Assembly (NCBI RefSeq): GCF_047948215.1
Contig: NC_134457.1
Location: 16,528,626 to 16,592,625, forward strand
Source of the DNA: Lycorma delicatula
Taxonomy: Eukaryota; Arthropoda; Insecta; Hemiptera; Fulgoridae
Length of the DNA: 64,000 bases
Reading direction: 5' to 3'
This document shows, piece after piece, positions 46,025 to 57,067 of this stretch. The number at the start of each line of letters is the position of its first letter. The first letter of the stretch is position 1. The position numbers were made by a program, and so were the translations under genes. The notes beneath the pieces are model-generated. The model searched no databases. It was not told the origin of the DNA and saw only the letters and a list, made by a program, of their open reading frames with translations.

Positions 46025-47344
46025 GTGTCCCATATAAAACACAACCCATCAATCACTCATCCATGAAATTTCAAAAGTCAAGCTTACTCCCCTACTCGTT
46101 ACTGAAATGGACTGGTCCAACATCTGAACATCGCGGCGACGCAGTAGAACACTACCGATAGTAACAACAATGGAATCATAACGTTCAGTGTATTACTAGA
46201 GACAAGATGGCGTTTTCGCTAGATGAACGTGTTTTCATTGTTGAGTTGTACTTCAGTACGAAATCAGGGGTTGCAGTGCAAGATTTGTTTCGCCATAAGT
46301 ACCCAGATAAACCAGCTCCTAACAAAACATCAGTATTAAGGTTAGTTGCAAAATTTAGAGAGACCGGTTCTACTAATAACAAGGAACACAAAAGATCTGC
46401 GTCAGTGTTGAATACAGATACAGTCACGGAAATCAAAGACCGATTACTCGCCTCGCCAAATAAATCGATCAGACGTTTGTCTGCTGAAATTACTTTGTCT
46501 AAATCAACTGTTCATCGGGCGACCAAACAATTACAATTACGACCTTAACGCATTCAAACGGTTCATCAACTTGTTGAACCCGACAAAGAAAAACGGCTAC
46601 AATATTGTCAATGGTTCCGTCGATTTCTGTGTGAGGGAATTAATGTTATGGATTCGTTATTTTTCATAGATGAAGCACGGTTTCATTTGGATGGCTACGT
46701 AAACAGCTAAAACAGTAGAATTTGGAGTGCTGAAAACCTCCACGTTTATCACGAAAAACAATTACATCCGCAGAAGTTGGGCGTGTGGTGTGCGATATCG
46801 CGGAAGAAAATAATCGGTCCTATTTTTTTCGAGTACACCATTAATGCAGAACGATATCAGGATATTTTATTTCAGTTCATTGCACTCTTGGAAGAGGAAG
46901 ACAGACAACGCTGGCTACAACATGACGGTGCGACATCGCACTACGCAGGTTCAACTTCTGATTTCGTTGAGGAATTCTTTGGTAATCGTGTTATCGGTCG
47001 AGGCTTTTGGCCACCAAGATCTCCAGATTTGACTGCGGCGGATTTTTTTCTACGGGGTTACCTCAAAGAAAAAGCCTACAGTAACAAACCACGAACACTT
47101 GAAAGTCAATATTGAACAAGCTGTATTAAATATCCAGCCACAAACTTTGAAAAAAGTTGCAAGAAACTCTGTAAAAAGAATTGAAGCTTGTATTCAAGAA
47201 GATGGCGGCCACTTCCAACATTTACTCTAAATGAAAGGTAATGGATGGTAATAATAAAAATTACATTTACATTTATACATGCCTTTTTATTATTTCATTA
47301 CCTACCAATATAAGATTGGGTTGCGTTTTATATGGGACACTCTG
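46021..47344 (+). mobile_element. Tc1/mariner-superfamily transposon, 1,324 bp, well preserved
   Basis: The ends are inverted repeats of at least 27 bases with one mismatch, starting CAGAGTGTCCCATATAAAAC, with TA on both sides. One near-complete transposase frame lies between them. The good condition of the ends and the few lesions in the frame make it the youngest DNA transposon in the window. Confidence 0.96.
46207..47230 (+). pseudogene. Transposase with DUF4817-like start, two stops and one frameshift
   Basis: Starts MAFSLDERVFIVELYFSTKS; helix-turn-helix region to VHRATKQLQLRP. A TAA at 46,546 replaces the Tyr codon usual in this family. It continues RIQTVHQLVEPDKEKRLQYC, DSLFFIDEARFHLDGYVNS (first catalytic Asp), a second TAA at 46,708 (usually Gln), NSRIWSAENLHV, KLGVWCAISRKKIIGPIFF, WLQHDGATSHY (second Asp), WPPRSPDLTAADFFLRGYLK (third Asp). 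The spacing from the second to the third Asp is 38 residues by my count. After 47,100 a shift leads to QPQTLKKVARNSVKRI and EDGGHFQHLL. Both stops can arise from single-base changes to TAA. Confidence 0.93.
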
Positions 47345-47399
47345 TAAATATATTTCACTTTCTTGTGGACACGATAACTGCTGTAATTTTGCACCAATC

Positions 47400-48000
47400 A
47401 ATTTCAAATTAATATATAAAATATAACGACCAAAAATCTTGGTAGAGTTTGTAAATGGGCAAAATCAGACCATGGGGGTGGAAATGGGGCGGCTCTTTTG
47501 AAAAAAACAAAATATCACTATAACTTTCTTATTAATTGAAATATCGTATTCGTTAAAAAGTTCGTACTATTCTTTGGATAAGGGTCTAAAACTTACCTAA
47601 GTAAAGCTTTTTTGATATCGCCAATCACTGACCCAGGGGGTGGAAAAAATAGGGTTTCAAAGACAAAAAAAAATCATACCTCCCTTAATAGGCACAGTAT
47701 TGAATCGGTTTAAAGTGGTTGTTAGTCCTCTAAACATTAACTACAAATTTTGTCTGAAACAATTTTTGATATGACCAACCCTTATATAAAAAACATAAAC
47801 TTTTTCAACTTTTCTTTAAATTTTTATTATTAAAAATAATATCTTATTAAGGGTTAATAATTGGATTGCTAGTTCTTTCTAATTTTTTGACTTCAGCAAT
47901 TTTATAAATGAAAAATTTCTTTATTTAATTTTTTAAATATTTTGCATGATTTTTTTGAAGTCCAAATTATCATTTCTTTTTTAATATAGTTTTCTGACAT
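47400..48000. other. Unclassified repeat-like segment
   Basis: Phrases such as CCATGGGGGTGGAAATGGGG, ATAACTTTCTTATTAATTGA and CCCAGGGGGTGGAAAAAATA look like non-coding repeat DNA common in insect genomes; no coding sequence. I cannot assign a family. Confidence 0.35.
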
Positions 48001-48429
48001 GTGTGATCATTTCAAAAATTATTTAAATGATTTTTTACGAAGCAGTCATTACAGATTCCAACCATTACCTTTGGTGACATTCATAACAGAGTGGAATGTA
48101 ATCTTTCATCCAGTAGGTTCAAATTCCTTCGAAACTTGGAAGTTTTCATATTCAATGAAATCATTTTCTAAGAAAATCAATAAAAGATTGGGAAAAAATA
48201 GCTTTAGTTAATGTAGGAATCAGTTGAATGGAACTAAAATTGATATAGTGTAGATACAAACCTGTATAGCTATGAATTTATGCATTACTTTATTGTTCGT
48301 CACATCTTTTTGCTTGCTTTTGTAGAAAGAGATTCTTATTAGTATAAGCACTGATGCTTGTGTAAAATTTTTAGAATGATCAATTTTAACATGTGTGCAC
48401 CTTTTGCCTCAATGCAGGTTTATCATATT

Positions 48430-48740
48430 GACCCACCGGGTTGGTCTAGTGGTTAACGCGTCTTCCCAAATCAGCTGATTTGGAAGTCGAGAGTTACAGC
48501 GTTCAAGTCCTAGTAAAGCCAGATATTTTTACATGGATTTGAATACTAGATCGTGGATACCAGTGTTCTTCGGTGGTTGGGTTTCAATTAACCACACATC
48601 TCAGGAACGGTCGAACTGAGAATGTACAAGACTACATTTCATATACACTCATACATATCATCCTCATTCATCCTCTGAAGAATTATCTAAACGGTAGTTA
48701 CCGGAGGCTAAACAGGAAAAGAAAGGAAAGAAAAAAAGAA
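48430..48740 (+). mobile_element. tRNA-derived SINE with 14-bp target-site duplication
   Basis: Flanked by AGGTTTATCATATT on both sides (48,416-48,429 and 48,741-48,754), identical. The head has a polymerase III box A (GGTTGGTCTAGTGGTTAACG) and box B (GCGTTCAAGTCCTAG), like a tRNA. The body runs through CGTGGATACCAGTG, GGTTTCAATTAACCACACAT, CATCCTCATTCATCCTCTGA and GGAGGCTAAAC, then an A/G-rich tail. It is the most complete of the four SINE copies here. Confidence 0.95.
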
Positions 48741-48754
48741 AGGTTTATCATATT

Positions 48755-51700
48755 ACTTGGATTCAACAATCTGACACAATTGTTGTTCCTGGAAGAGTAT
48801 GCCCACAATTTTTTACTGAAAACAAATGCCGACTGAAAAGGTATTGTATAGTATGTTACCTATACAGGAGTATTTTTTGAATGTTTTGGCAGACATCACC
48901 AAATGCTGAGGTTAACATTGTATATTCTGAAATTGAGTAGGAATCATCAGTTAATACCAACATTCATTTGCCATAAATTTTTGCTGCCAAGTCAAATCCA
49001 TTTAATGGAATAGAAAATTTTTTCATAAAAAATGATAAAATTTATCAAAATATTCCATAACTGATATGAATGATTCTAAAGCTGTTATCTTTAATGTAAA
49101 GGAAGATTTTTAATACTTCATAATGCATTATGTTTATTACATTTAATTCAGTTCAAACTTAAAATCTGTTAATTATTTTAATTCAGTGAATAGTGATTAA
49201 TGATCAATTACTAAGTCTTGTAATAAGTATAACATTTACAAACTAATATGTACATAGACATATTAACCTAAATGATGTTTGGGAATGATATAATGACACG
49301 TTGCTGTTTGGAAGCATTAGTTTTTCACACAAATATGAGTAACACAGTTTTTTCAAATCCCTCTAGATGTATAATATAAAATTTAACATAATTATTTTAT
49401 TAACCTCTGTTTAAATGTTAGATTTCACTATTTGGGTATCCAGATACTTAATACTGTATGTATAACACTGTTGTACTGGTGTCAGGAATGGCATACAGCC
49501 AGAACAATTCTGGAAAATCCCAGAAAAAAATGATCATCAAAAAAGGAAAAAAAGTTATCTAGTATTTTTAACAATTAAATTTAAAAATGATTGTTACAGT
49601 AGTAAGCTAATATTGGATTGTGTAATTCCTTCAGTTTCCTGCAACAACCATAATTACATGACCTTCTGCATTAAAATGTCAATAAATTCAACATGACACA
49701 TGAATATGGTTCCTAAGTAGTTTTAGGAGATCACTAGTTATAATATTTGTTCACTTATTAATATGACATAAGAAATTATTCATCACTGTCATAAACAGGC
49801 TTTGTTTTTTAACTTTTTTTTGTTCCTTTATTCTAACCTTTTCTTTTATGAAAGAATGTCATGAGTCATAGATTGCTAACTCATTATCTTATTCTACCCT
49901 ACTTAAAATATCCATCTTAACTCTTTCTAGTTACCTCTTTCTCAATCTATATCTTGGACTTTTCCATTTGCCTCCTAATTCAACATTTTCAATGCTGTAC
50001 TTTCCTTGATCATTCTTTTAATGTCCTCAGACATTTCTTTCTATCTGGCTACCATGATTTTGTACTCTATACTCTTCTTCCTATTTTTCCACCATCCTCT
50101 ATTGGCTCATGCTTCAAACATTTAAAATCTAGCACTTCAAGAAGTTCACCTAGTAGTTTTAACTTTCCTCTTTCTTTTCTGGAGCAGTTTTGTACTTTCT
50201 TCATATGCTTTTAGTACTTCATGCTTTAACCCTTTCATCGCGAACAACAAGCACTGCCTGAATTTCATTTTTACTTTTAATCCATACATGATAACATTAT
50301 CTCACCAAACAATCATTTTTTCCAATACTCCTCTTCCACAAATCATGTCTTCACCTCTTCATAAGTTTTATTCATTATTGCTATAAATAATACTGATATA
50401 ATTAAATTTGTTATAACATCAAACTGTTTTAAGGTTATTATAAGTTATAATTTAGAATGAAAGGCCAGAGAGTGAATAAATTTACATTTTAACAAAACAT
50501 AGGCTAATTCTAGATTTAATTCCAGTAGTATTTATGTGCATACCATGCCGACACATTATCCCTTATAGTTCTATTAATGTATTATGATGATCTGGAATTG
50601 CTTTTACGAATACAAATTCATTTTCTGACAGATATTTGTGTCAAGAGTAGTACCTGAATTCAATGCTATGGAAGTGTTTACAGTGTAATTAAAAAAATTT
50701 AAAAATATTTGTAAAAGCAGAAAAAAATTATACCAAACATTCGGATTATTCTTCTGCTTCAGTATCAATAACAAGGTATTTCTTTACAAGATTTATGCAG
50801 TAATAGTTCAGAATGTGCGATTTTTATTTAAATAAACAAATTATTCCTTTAAGAATTTATTGAATTTACCACAGACGACCAAATACTTTAATTCAGAATG
50901 ACATATTCTAGTTAATTATTGCTTCAGGACTCTTATTCAGTTGTCTGTGATAGTAGATCTTCAGCTATATTTATTAGCACCAAATAAAAATAATTTTGGA
51001 CTCAAATTACGATCCGTATCCACCACTAAAGTCATAATTCTTAAATCTGTCTCCTTTCAAGTGACATATCATCACCTCTAGCAAAAATGTTCATTTAATA
51101 ATGAATATCATACAGATAATAGTGGTATGGCAGTAGCTCTACCTTTCAATATTAGAGTTTTTAGAAATGGTTAAATTATTTAAAATTAGCATTTTAATAC
51201 TAAAAATAAGTTAAATTTAACATTTAGAAGAACATTATTTAATCAATAACTTTTTTTGAGTAATTCTGAGTATGTTTTTTCATAAAGAATTTAAATCAAG
51301 GTTTTTTTTTTAGATTAATTATAATTTTTGGAAGTATATTATAAGTATTATAATGTTTGCTAGCTCACATTTCTGAGAGATATGCATACATTGGTTTAAA
51401 AAAAATTACTTTATAAAGCAGCAAGAAATGTTGTTATTAACTTTGTTTTTATACTATTATATATAACTCTGGTTATAGTAGTAATTTACTACTACTGCTC
51501 AATAGTAGTTATGAAGGTGGGTTGTATTTGAAACATTATGACTGTATTATCTGATATTCATACATTTACTTGTAGTGGATTAAATTTGTGTTTCATATTA
51601 ATAAAATATTCTATCTTTTTGGTGCTTTCATTTATACATTTTTGCATATAATATTATTATGTAGTAACTGCTCTAAAAAAATGTTGAAATTGGGATTTAA

Positions 51701-52772
51701 AAAAAACATTACATTTAATAGCAATGTTGAGGATAAAAACTAACACATCTTTAACTGTGTGTAATGTATTTTAATCTGCTACATAAGTTTAATAATGTTA
51801 AAAAGAGATCTGATTATTAGTTATATTGTGATGTAATTATAATGAAAAGTTTCACTGTTAAAGTGTGAAAATGTCTGATAATTGAATTTTTCAAGCAAGA
51901 AAGTAATGAGTATAGGTAAAATAAATAACAAGGGGCTAGGAGAAAGCATGTGGTGCTGGAATATGCATTTATAGAAGAGAAAATAAACAACAGAAATGTG
52001 TGAGGCTGCTCACTGATATTTTAATATTTAAAAAAAGTAGAAAATAGAATAGAATAGAAATAGGATGGGGTTTAATTAACAAATCATTAAATTGATGAAA
52101 GGATCAACTGACTTCTATTATTTGACTGAATAAGAAATATACAGAGAATGGAAAATCAGGAATAATTAATAAAGTTTTGCTACAACAAACTTGAAGAATA
52201 TTTAATATTAAAGGTGCTCTGTTCTCACACTAACTTCATCAATTGAAAAATTATCAGATTTATAAGAACATATATTAACAAATATATCATAATAATGGAT
52301 AACATTATTAACAAGATTATTACTTTGTAAACATTAGTTTCATAGGAAAAATGAACTATTTCTGTTAAAAGTTACTACAACTCCATTTAGGATGAAATAC
52401 TATTTTTTGTTTGACACTGTAAATAGCACATAATTTTCTCTTTAAAAAATTACTTTTTATTTTTTTTACTGAGCTTTAAAAACTTTTTCCTAATAATTTC
52501 TGCATTGTACCTAAGGAGATATCTAATTTTCACTCTTACAGTGCTTTGTTTTGTTTGTATGTAGATTATTTAACTTTTACCATATTAATTAAACAGACAA
52601 TTCTGTTTTATTATTCTATTTTATCCTTGATAATCAGCTATGACATTAATTTAAATATATAAGCTTTGACAACAACATGCTTAATCAAATTTTTATAATA
52701 AAATACTTCTAATAACTTCAAAACATTTTTAGTCATTTTTACGACAATCTTCAGAGACTGGTGCTGATATTC
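48755..52772. other. AT-rich stretch without a supported gene
   Basis: About 4 kb. A segment at 49,850-50,240 is C/T-rich on the plus strand (A/G-rich on the minus strand, with Lys/Glu-rich short frames such as AYEESTKLLQKRKRKVK) and may be an old retroelement piece, but I cannot assign it. Nothing else seen. Confidence 0.4.
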
Positions 52773-53125
52773 TTACAGTGGTGTAGCTAATGCTACTGCT
52801 GGCAGTTTTTTAAATGATGCAGAAACATATGTAGAATTTGAATATAATATATATAAACACATGATGTAAAAGTTTGCTAAGGTGTAATCATTTTCATGTA
52901 TGTGCAGTGTACATACACACACGTAGTATATATACAGGTTGTTTTTAATGCAGATGATTGTGTGATTTCTGTTTACGAGATGATTAGTAAATGTTGCCTC
53001 TACTTTGCTAAGGAGGTCTTTCAAGTATATGTTGAAGTTTTTTTGAAATTGCTTCCCATTTGACCAATATAGAACACTGTGCAATTGGAACAGTTGTTAC
53101 TTTATACTTTCCAGAGGTGTTGTGC
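52773..53125 (-). pseudogene. Penelope-like element remnant (GIY-YIG endonuclease)
   Basis: On the minus strand, read across one shift: YKVTT..NCTVFYIGQ-like residues (the frame as given reads LHSVLYWSNGKQFQK), then YLKDLLSKVEATFTNHLVNR and NHTIICIKNNL, and further on IHENDYTLANFYIM. Penelope-like elements end in a GIY-YIG domain with the order SGIYKL..C, FYIGQTGR.F..R..EH, FA.HL....H, which this follows. It is short, shifted and without the catalytic Arg and Glu in place. The reverse transcriptase part was not found. Confidence 0.6.
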
Positions 53126-56085
53126 TTGTTAGGAAAATTGTATTCTGTGCGTAAGCAAAATTATTTTCCTTTGTTTGTTCTGAAAACTAGACTGCATTCA
53201 GATTTTTAGATTTGTAACTGTTTTATATACTGATTGACTGCAGACAGCATATTCAATCTTGTATTATAGGTCAGTACTGTTGTTACATTGCTGTAGGAAT
53301 GTTAACAAAATATTTTAGGGCTAATTAGTATGTACTTTTCATTAATCCATTGTTACCCACTGTCAGAATAGTGTAAAAACCTCACAAGTACAGTATAATT
53401 TAGTAATATTTTCAATAATGTTTTTTTAATATTTATAATAATCCTCTCAGGCTTTATAAAAATTATGATAATAAGGATCATTGTAAAAATTTACATTGCA
53501 GAAAAATGCCAATGGTTATTACTTGTGTACAAAGATATGAGGAAAATGATTTTGATAACCTCAAGAAAAATAAGCTTTTTTTACTAAATTCTGTATAGAG
53601 TATAAAATCAAATTAACCCACATCAACAATCTCTTTTGGAAGGTTAAGAAAATTTAAACATTAAAGCACTTTAACAAAGTTTACAATGTTGATATATCAT
53701 GCAGTAAATGTTTTAAAATTATATATAATTATACTATAGGCATTATAATTATATTATTATAATTATACTATAGGCCAATAAAATTAAATTCCTAATAATT
53801 TTTATCAGTTTTTACTGTCATTTTATTTGTAATTATGTACATACAAAAATACATATAATTTTTTCAAGATAAAAAATTCATCCACTCATCATTTATTACA
53901 ATAGTATTTTTTTAGTGTGAAACAGCTACTATTTTAGCAAAAGAAATAAACAATTGATAATGATATAAAATAAGTTAATAGAATGTAACGTCAATGAGAC
54001 CAACAATCAGTAAATATTACATTACTTTAAACAGATTTAATCATTTTATCTAATGTTAAATATTCAAACTAGCCCACTGTTACAAGCAGCATTACATTTA
54101 AATACAGAATTTATGAATACAAATCTTTTATATGTAGGAATGCAGTTACCTCTGAGAACACAATCAAAAATTTAATTAAGAACCCACAAATTAGTAACAG
54201 AAACAAAATTTGTACATCACACAACTTTAAAATGTTTTGAAAAAAACTGAATGTGTTCAAATATTCTTTTAGGAAAGACATTTTCAATCAAAAGTAGCAA
54301 AGAGAAAGCAAGACTACATATGTATATGCTTAAAAGTTCTACAATACAGCATCCACCACATAAGATGAAGCTTGTGTTGAACATCATGTAAATATCTAAA
54401 ACTATTTCTGTAAAAAAATTAATTAATATTTATGTATAAATCATAGTTTTATCAAAAAAAAAAAAAAAAAAATGATCGCATGAAATTTCAACTTTATTAA
54501 ATGATTTTTAAATTTGGACAGTTTTTCTGTATGACATATGCATTTTTCATTATGATAAATATTTAGAGGAAAGGTGGTATTGTTCCTTATACAGAATAAA
54601 TATGATTATGTTATTTGACAAATAAATTAAAATACTGGACTTTTAAGGATGTAAAAATTACTCATGAAATAATGATTAGTTTCTGCAGAATTCCATTGTC
54701 AAGAACATGCTTGTTATTTTCATTGATTTCTTGAATTTTATCTAGTAACTATTTTTTTTTTTTTTATATTAATTTTAAAAATAAAAACTTTAGTTTACAG
54801 CTACTTGTATTGCATAAGTTAGAAAAACGAAACTGACAACATGTATGTGACTAAAAAATTTGTTTTTTTGTTAGTTATTAAATGCAAACAGAAAAAATAT
54901 CATTTAGACTTTACTGCAATCATATAGCCCTATAGATACAATAATGATTAGTAAATAAACTTAATGAATTTTATAATTGCAAAAAATATAATAAATTGAT
55001 TTTATTTACTTTCTTCTAATGATTTACAATACTTTCTTATATGAATTCATTGTTAGATTTTTTAAACTATTTGCTTATAAACCAATATGGTTAAAACTAT
55101 AGACATTTAAAATAATTTTAAATGATTTAATTAAGAAAATTAAATCAAGATAACTGAAAAAATTAAAAGTATCATTATATGGTACTATTTTTTCAAAAGC
55201 AATATATAAAGTTGCTATGGAGGAATACAATTCACAGGGTCTTATAAAAATATTGGGGCAGTATCCTTAAAACATCATTGTATATGGTTATCTAATGTTG
55301 TTATATGGTTATCTGTGTTAATTAATTTAATTAATTTCATTCACAGAATGCAAAATTATTTTCATCAAAATTCTTCCGATAAAATTTCTACAATAATAAA
55401 AGATGATATTGGAATAAAAAGTTTGTTTTGTGTTGACTGTAAATCAGAGTGTAACGTTAAATGGTCTATATGATTAAGAAATGTGTTTATATTTGGATAA
55501 ACTCCCATAATTCTGCTAAAAAAGTGTGGATAATAAACCTAAAACTTAAAAGTTTTCATCTCTTTTTTTTGTGTAGATGTTTGTATTTGACACACTTAAA
55601 AGCTGTACTTTTTCTATCAATACTAGCATTAATTTAAATGAAAACATTTAAAAAAGTTACTTTACTGTTTTACAGAAAAATAATTGCCAGTTCTGATAGC
55701 ACTATCATTTTTAATATACATTAGTTTTTTCTTCTAGTAGAAAGATACAATAATTTATGCACAAGCTACCATCTTTAGTGGTACAATCTATACACACACA
55801 CATATATACACTCATACACACTTATATTACACTTAAAACAAGTATGAACTATAGTGCGAACAATGAAAATAAAAGCTTGCTTGCACAAGGCAGACTATAT
55901 TGATCTTTTCTCATAACATTAGGCTCATTCAGAAACTGAGTATTCTGCAATACATTGTGTTGTAACTATTTTCATAAATAGCAGAAATTCTTTCCACAAT
56001 TAAAATCTATTATCATTTTGTTTAAATTCAGACAATAATTTCTTTAAAAATATTTAGTATACTTATAAATATTTCTTTCTTTATA
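53126..56085. other. AT-rich stretch without a supported gene
   Basis: No exon, transposon protein or RNA gene seen. Contains a 19-base A run at 54,454-54,472 and a short imperfect repeat of AATTATACTATAGGC (53,727 and 53,762). Confidence 0.4.
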
Positions 56086-56102
56086 CAGTACAAACTTGTA
56101 TT

Positions 56103-56258
56103 TTTTTTAACCCCCAGAACCACTGTTAGGCATTATTTCAGAGAATGAGATAAATGACAATTTTTGTAGTGTGTGAAAATGCCATGTCTGACTGGGGTTT
56201 GAACCTGGGACCTCCAGATTAAAGACCAAGACACTACAACTCCCTCCACAAAGGCCAG
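56103..56258 (-). mobile_element. Short tRNA-derived SINE with 17-bp target-site duplication
   Basis: Flanked on both sides by CAGTACAAACTTGTATT (56,086-56,102 and 56,259-56,275). On the minus strand it has a tRNA-like head with box-B GGTCCCAGGTTCAAACCCC, a short body, and the end ATAATGCCTAACAGTGG, TTCTGGGGGTTAA plus A. The head differs from that of the SINE at 48,430, but the last 45 bases are related, so two SINE families share a 3' part. Confidence 0.92.
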
Positions 56259-56524
56259 CAGTACAAACTTGTATTAATAAATTATTATTACACATCAGAA
56301 TGTTTCATTTGAGTTATATTTATATGCATTTGTTGTAATGGGTATTAGTAATGTTGATGATGTTTATAGTAATAAACATCATCATTAAATAATACGCCTA
56401 TACCCTACAAATTATAATAATTAATTAATAACTTAGTCATTTTATACTTCTTAGAATAACTAAGTAATTTTTTTCATACTGTTAACTAATATTCAGTACC
56501 AGTCTTAACTTTTCAACTATTTCA

Positions 56525-57067
56525 TGAAGTGGGCATCTGAAAAATTAATTTCTGGTCTTCCCCCCGTCACTAGTTGTTATCAATGATGTGCCATACCACA
56601 ATTTACTTCTAGAGAAGCCTCCAAAGTCAAATGATAGGGAAAGTGGCATGATTAATTGGCTAGAAAAATACAATATTCTGTTTAATAAAGCAATGTTAAA
56701 ACCACAATTGTATGACATAATTAAATCACATAGAAATTAAAAAATAAAGTACCATTTTGATGAACTATTAAAAAACAGGGGCATCAGGTTCTGTGACTTC
56801 CACCTTATCATCCCAATTTAAATCTGATCAAGATAGTATGGTCGGCTCTGAAAAGATATGTTGGTAATAATAACCATTTTTAATGTCAAATATTAAAAAA
56901 TTAACTGACGAAAAAATGAATGAAATGAATAAGGATGATAGGAAACCATATTTGAAATACGTAAAAAAAAAAAAACTGAAACTGAGTATAAGAAAATGGA
57001 TGACAAAACGACAGATAAATTTATCATACATCTAGACAGTGGTAGTGAAAGTGACTTCCGATGAAGA
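56525..57067 (+). pseudogene. DDE_3-type transposase remnant
   Basis: In order on the plus strand: KWASEKLISGLPP, VINDVPYHNLLLEKPPKSND (the first visible catalytic motif, usually V(I/L)DNAPYHN; here the Asp and Asn are swapped), MINWLEKYNILFNKAMLKPQ, LYDIIKSHRN, a stop, YHFDELLKNRGI and FCDFHLIIPI in place of LRLPPYHPDLNPIE, then after shifts VKKLTDEKMNEMNKDDRKPY and KMDDKTTDKFIIHLDSGSES ahead of a stop. This is the C-terminal half of a widespread transposon-derived IS630/Tc1-related protein. No ends found. Confidence 0.72.

Noticed and set aside
48430..48510. A functional tRNA gene
   Set aside because: Box A and box B are present, but target-site duplications, the body and an A-rich tail show a SINE; no tRNA cloverleaf end was seen.
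49850..50222. Lys/Glu-rich short frames on the minus strand as a retrotransposon protein
   Set aside because: No motif recognised and frames broken; left unassigned.
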